Positions 63,823 through 64,000 of a stretch of DNA of 64,000 bases are shown here, in pieces. Under the pieces are notes generated by a model. It ran no database searches and was not told where the DNA came from. It worked only from the letters and a program-made list of their open reading frames with translations. The stretch lies in contig JANJXV010000013.1 of NCBI GenBank assembly GCA_024803745.1, positions 2,728,001-2,792,000 on the forward strand, read 5' to 3'. The first letter of the stretch is position 1. Each line of letters begins with the position of its first letter. The stretch comes from Megascapheus bottae. Taxonomy: Eukaryota; Chordata; Mammalia; Rodentia; Geomyidae. A program made the position numbers and the translations under genes.

Positions 63823-64000
63823 TGGTTATTTTAACAAGGCAAATAGCCTCCCTTGCCTTTAAGTGGCTTAGCTTTCCCATTTCTGGATGTGAGACACAGC
63901 ATGAAATGTCAGGCTTTGTCATGTGGGCAGCCACTCCATTATACAGATTAGGCCAAGTTATCACAGGAAGTAGTGCAAAATGTTTGCTAACTTAGTTTAG
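63823..64000. other. Single-copy DNA at window end
   Basis: No feature recognised. Confidence 0.35.

Overview
This window looks like non-coding mammalian DNA from a geomyoid rodent (kangaroo rat, pocket mouse or pocket gopher group). It has no bacterial-type gene organisation, and every long open frame traces to a repeat or a microsatellite. The lineage call rests on a dominant SINE whose left half resembles a tRNA-Ala/ID element and whose right half is a distinct 'Geo' module. From memory this IDL-Geo structure is described only from Geomyoidea. Just as common is a composite with a 7SL/B1-like left half joined to the same Geo right half, called B1-Geo here. A rarer, older B1-ID dimer is also present.

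Layout. Positions 1-3680 are almost free of interspersed repeats and end in a textbook polyadenylation site (ATTAAA/AATAAA then GT-rich sequence near 3646-3697). This is best read as the last part of the 3' UTR of a plus-strand gene that lies mostly to the left; I cannot name the gene. From about 4 kb to 64 kb the window is repeat-rich intergenic (or intronic) DNA. It holds roughly 50 SINE copies and about 15 LINE-1 pieces of several ages. It also holds ancient L2/MIR remnants, two MaLR-type LTR pieces, one possible solo LTR, and many microsatellites. No exon, tRNA gene, CRISPR array or confident promoter was found in the single-copy stretches.

The informative content is retrotransposition history. 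Many SINE and L1 copies have visible target-site duplications of 9-19 bp, so insertion order can be read directly. Notable events include IDL-Geo copies inserted at the same A-rich site inside the Geo module of three separate B1-Geo copies (near 12.1, 49.5 and 50.66 kb), an IDL-Geo inside the linker of another IDL-Geo (58.4-58.9 kb), and an L1 3' end inside the linker of an IDL-Geo that itself lies in an older L1 (31.6-32.0 kb). There is also an L1 with a 5' inversion (30.6-31.0 kb) and a stack of insertions in one L1 (41.7-43.9 kb). (TG)n tracts repeatedly abut SINE 3' ends.

I found no convincing evidence of a new gene system. The findings concern mobile-element biology and microsatellite origin, plus the unidentified 3' UTR at the left edge. 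Repeat boundaries were judged by eye and are typically good to about 5-15 bases where no target-site duplication is stated.
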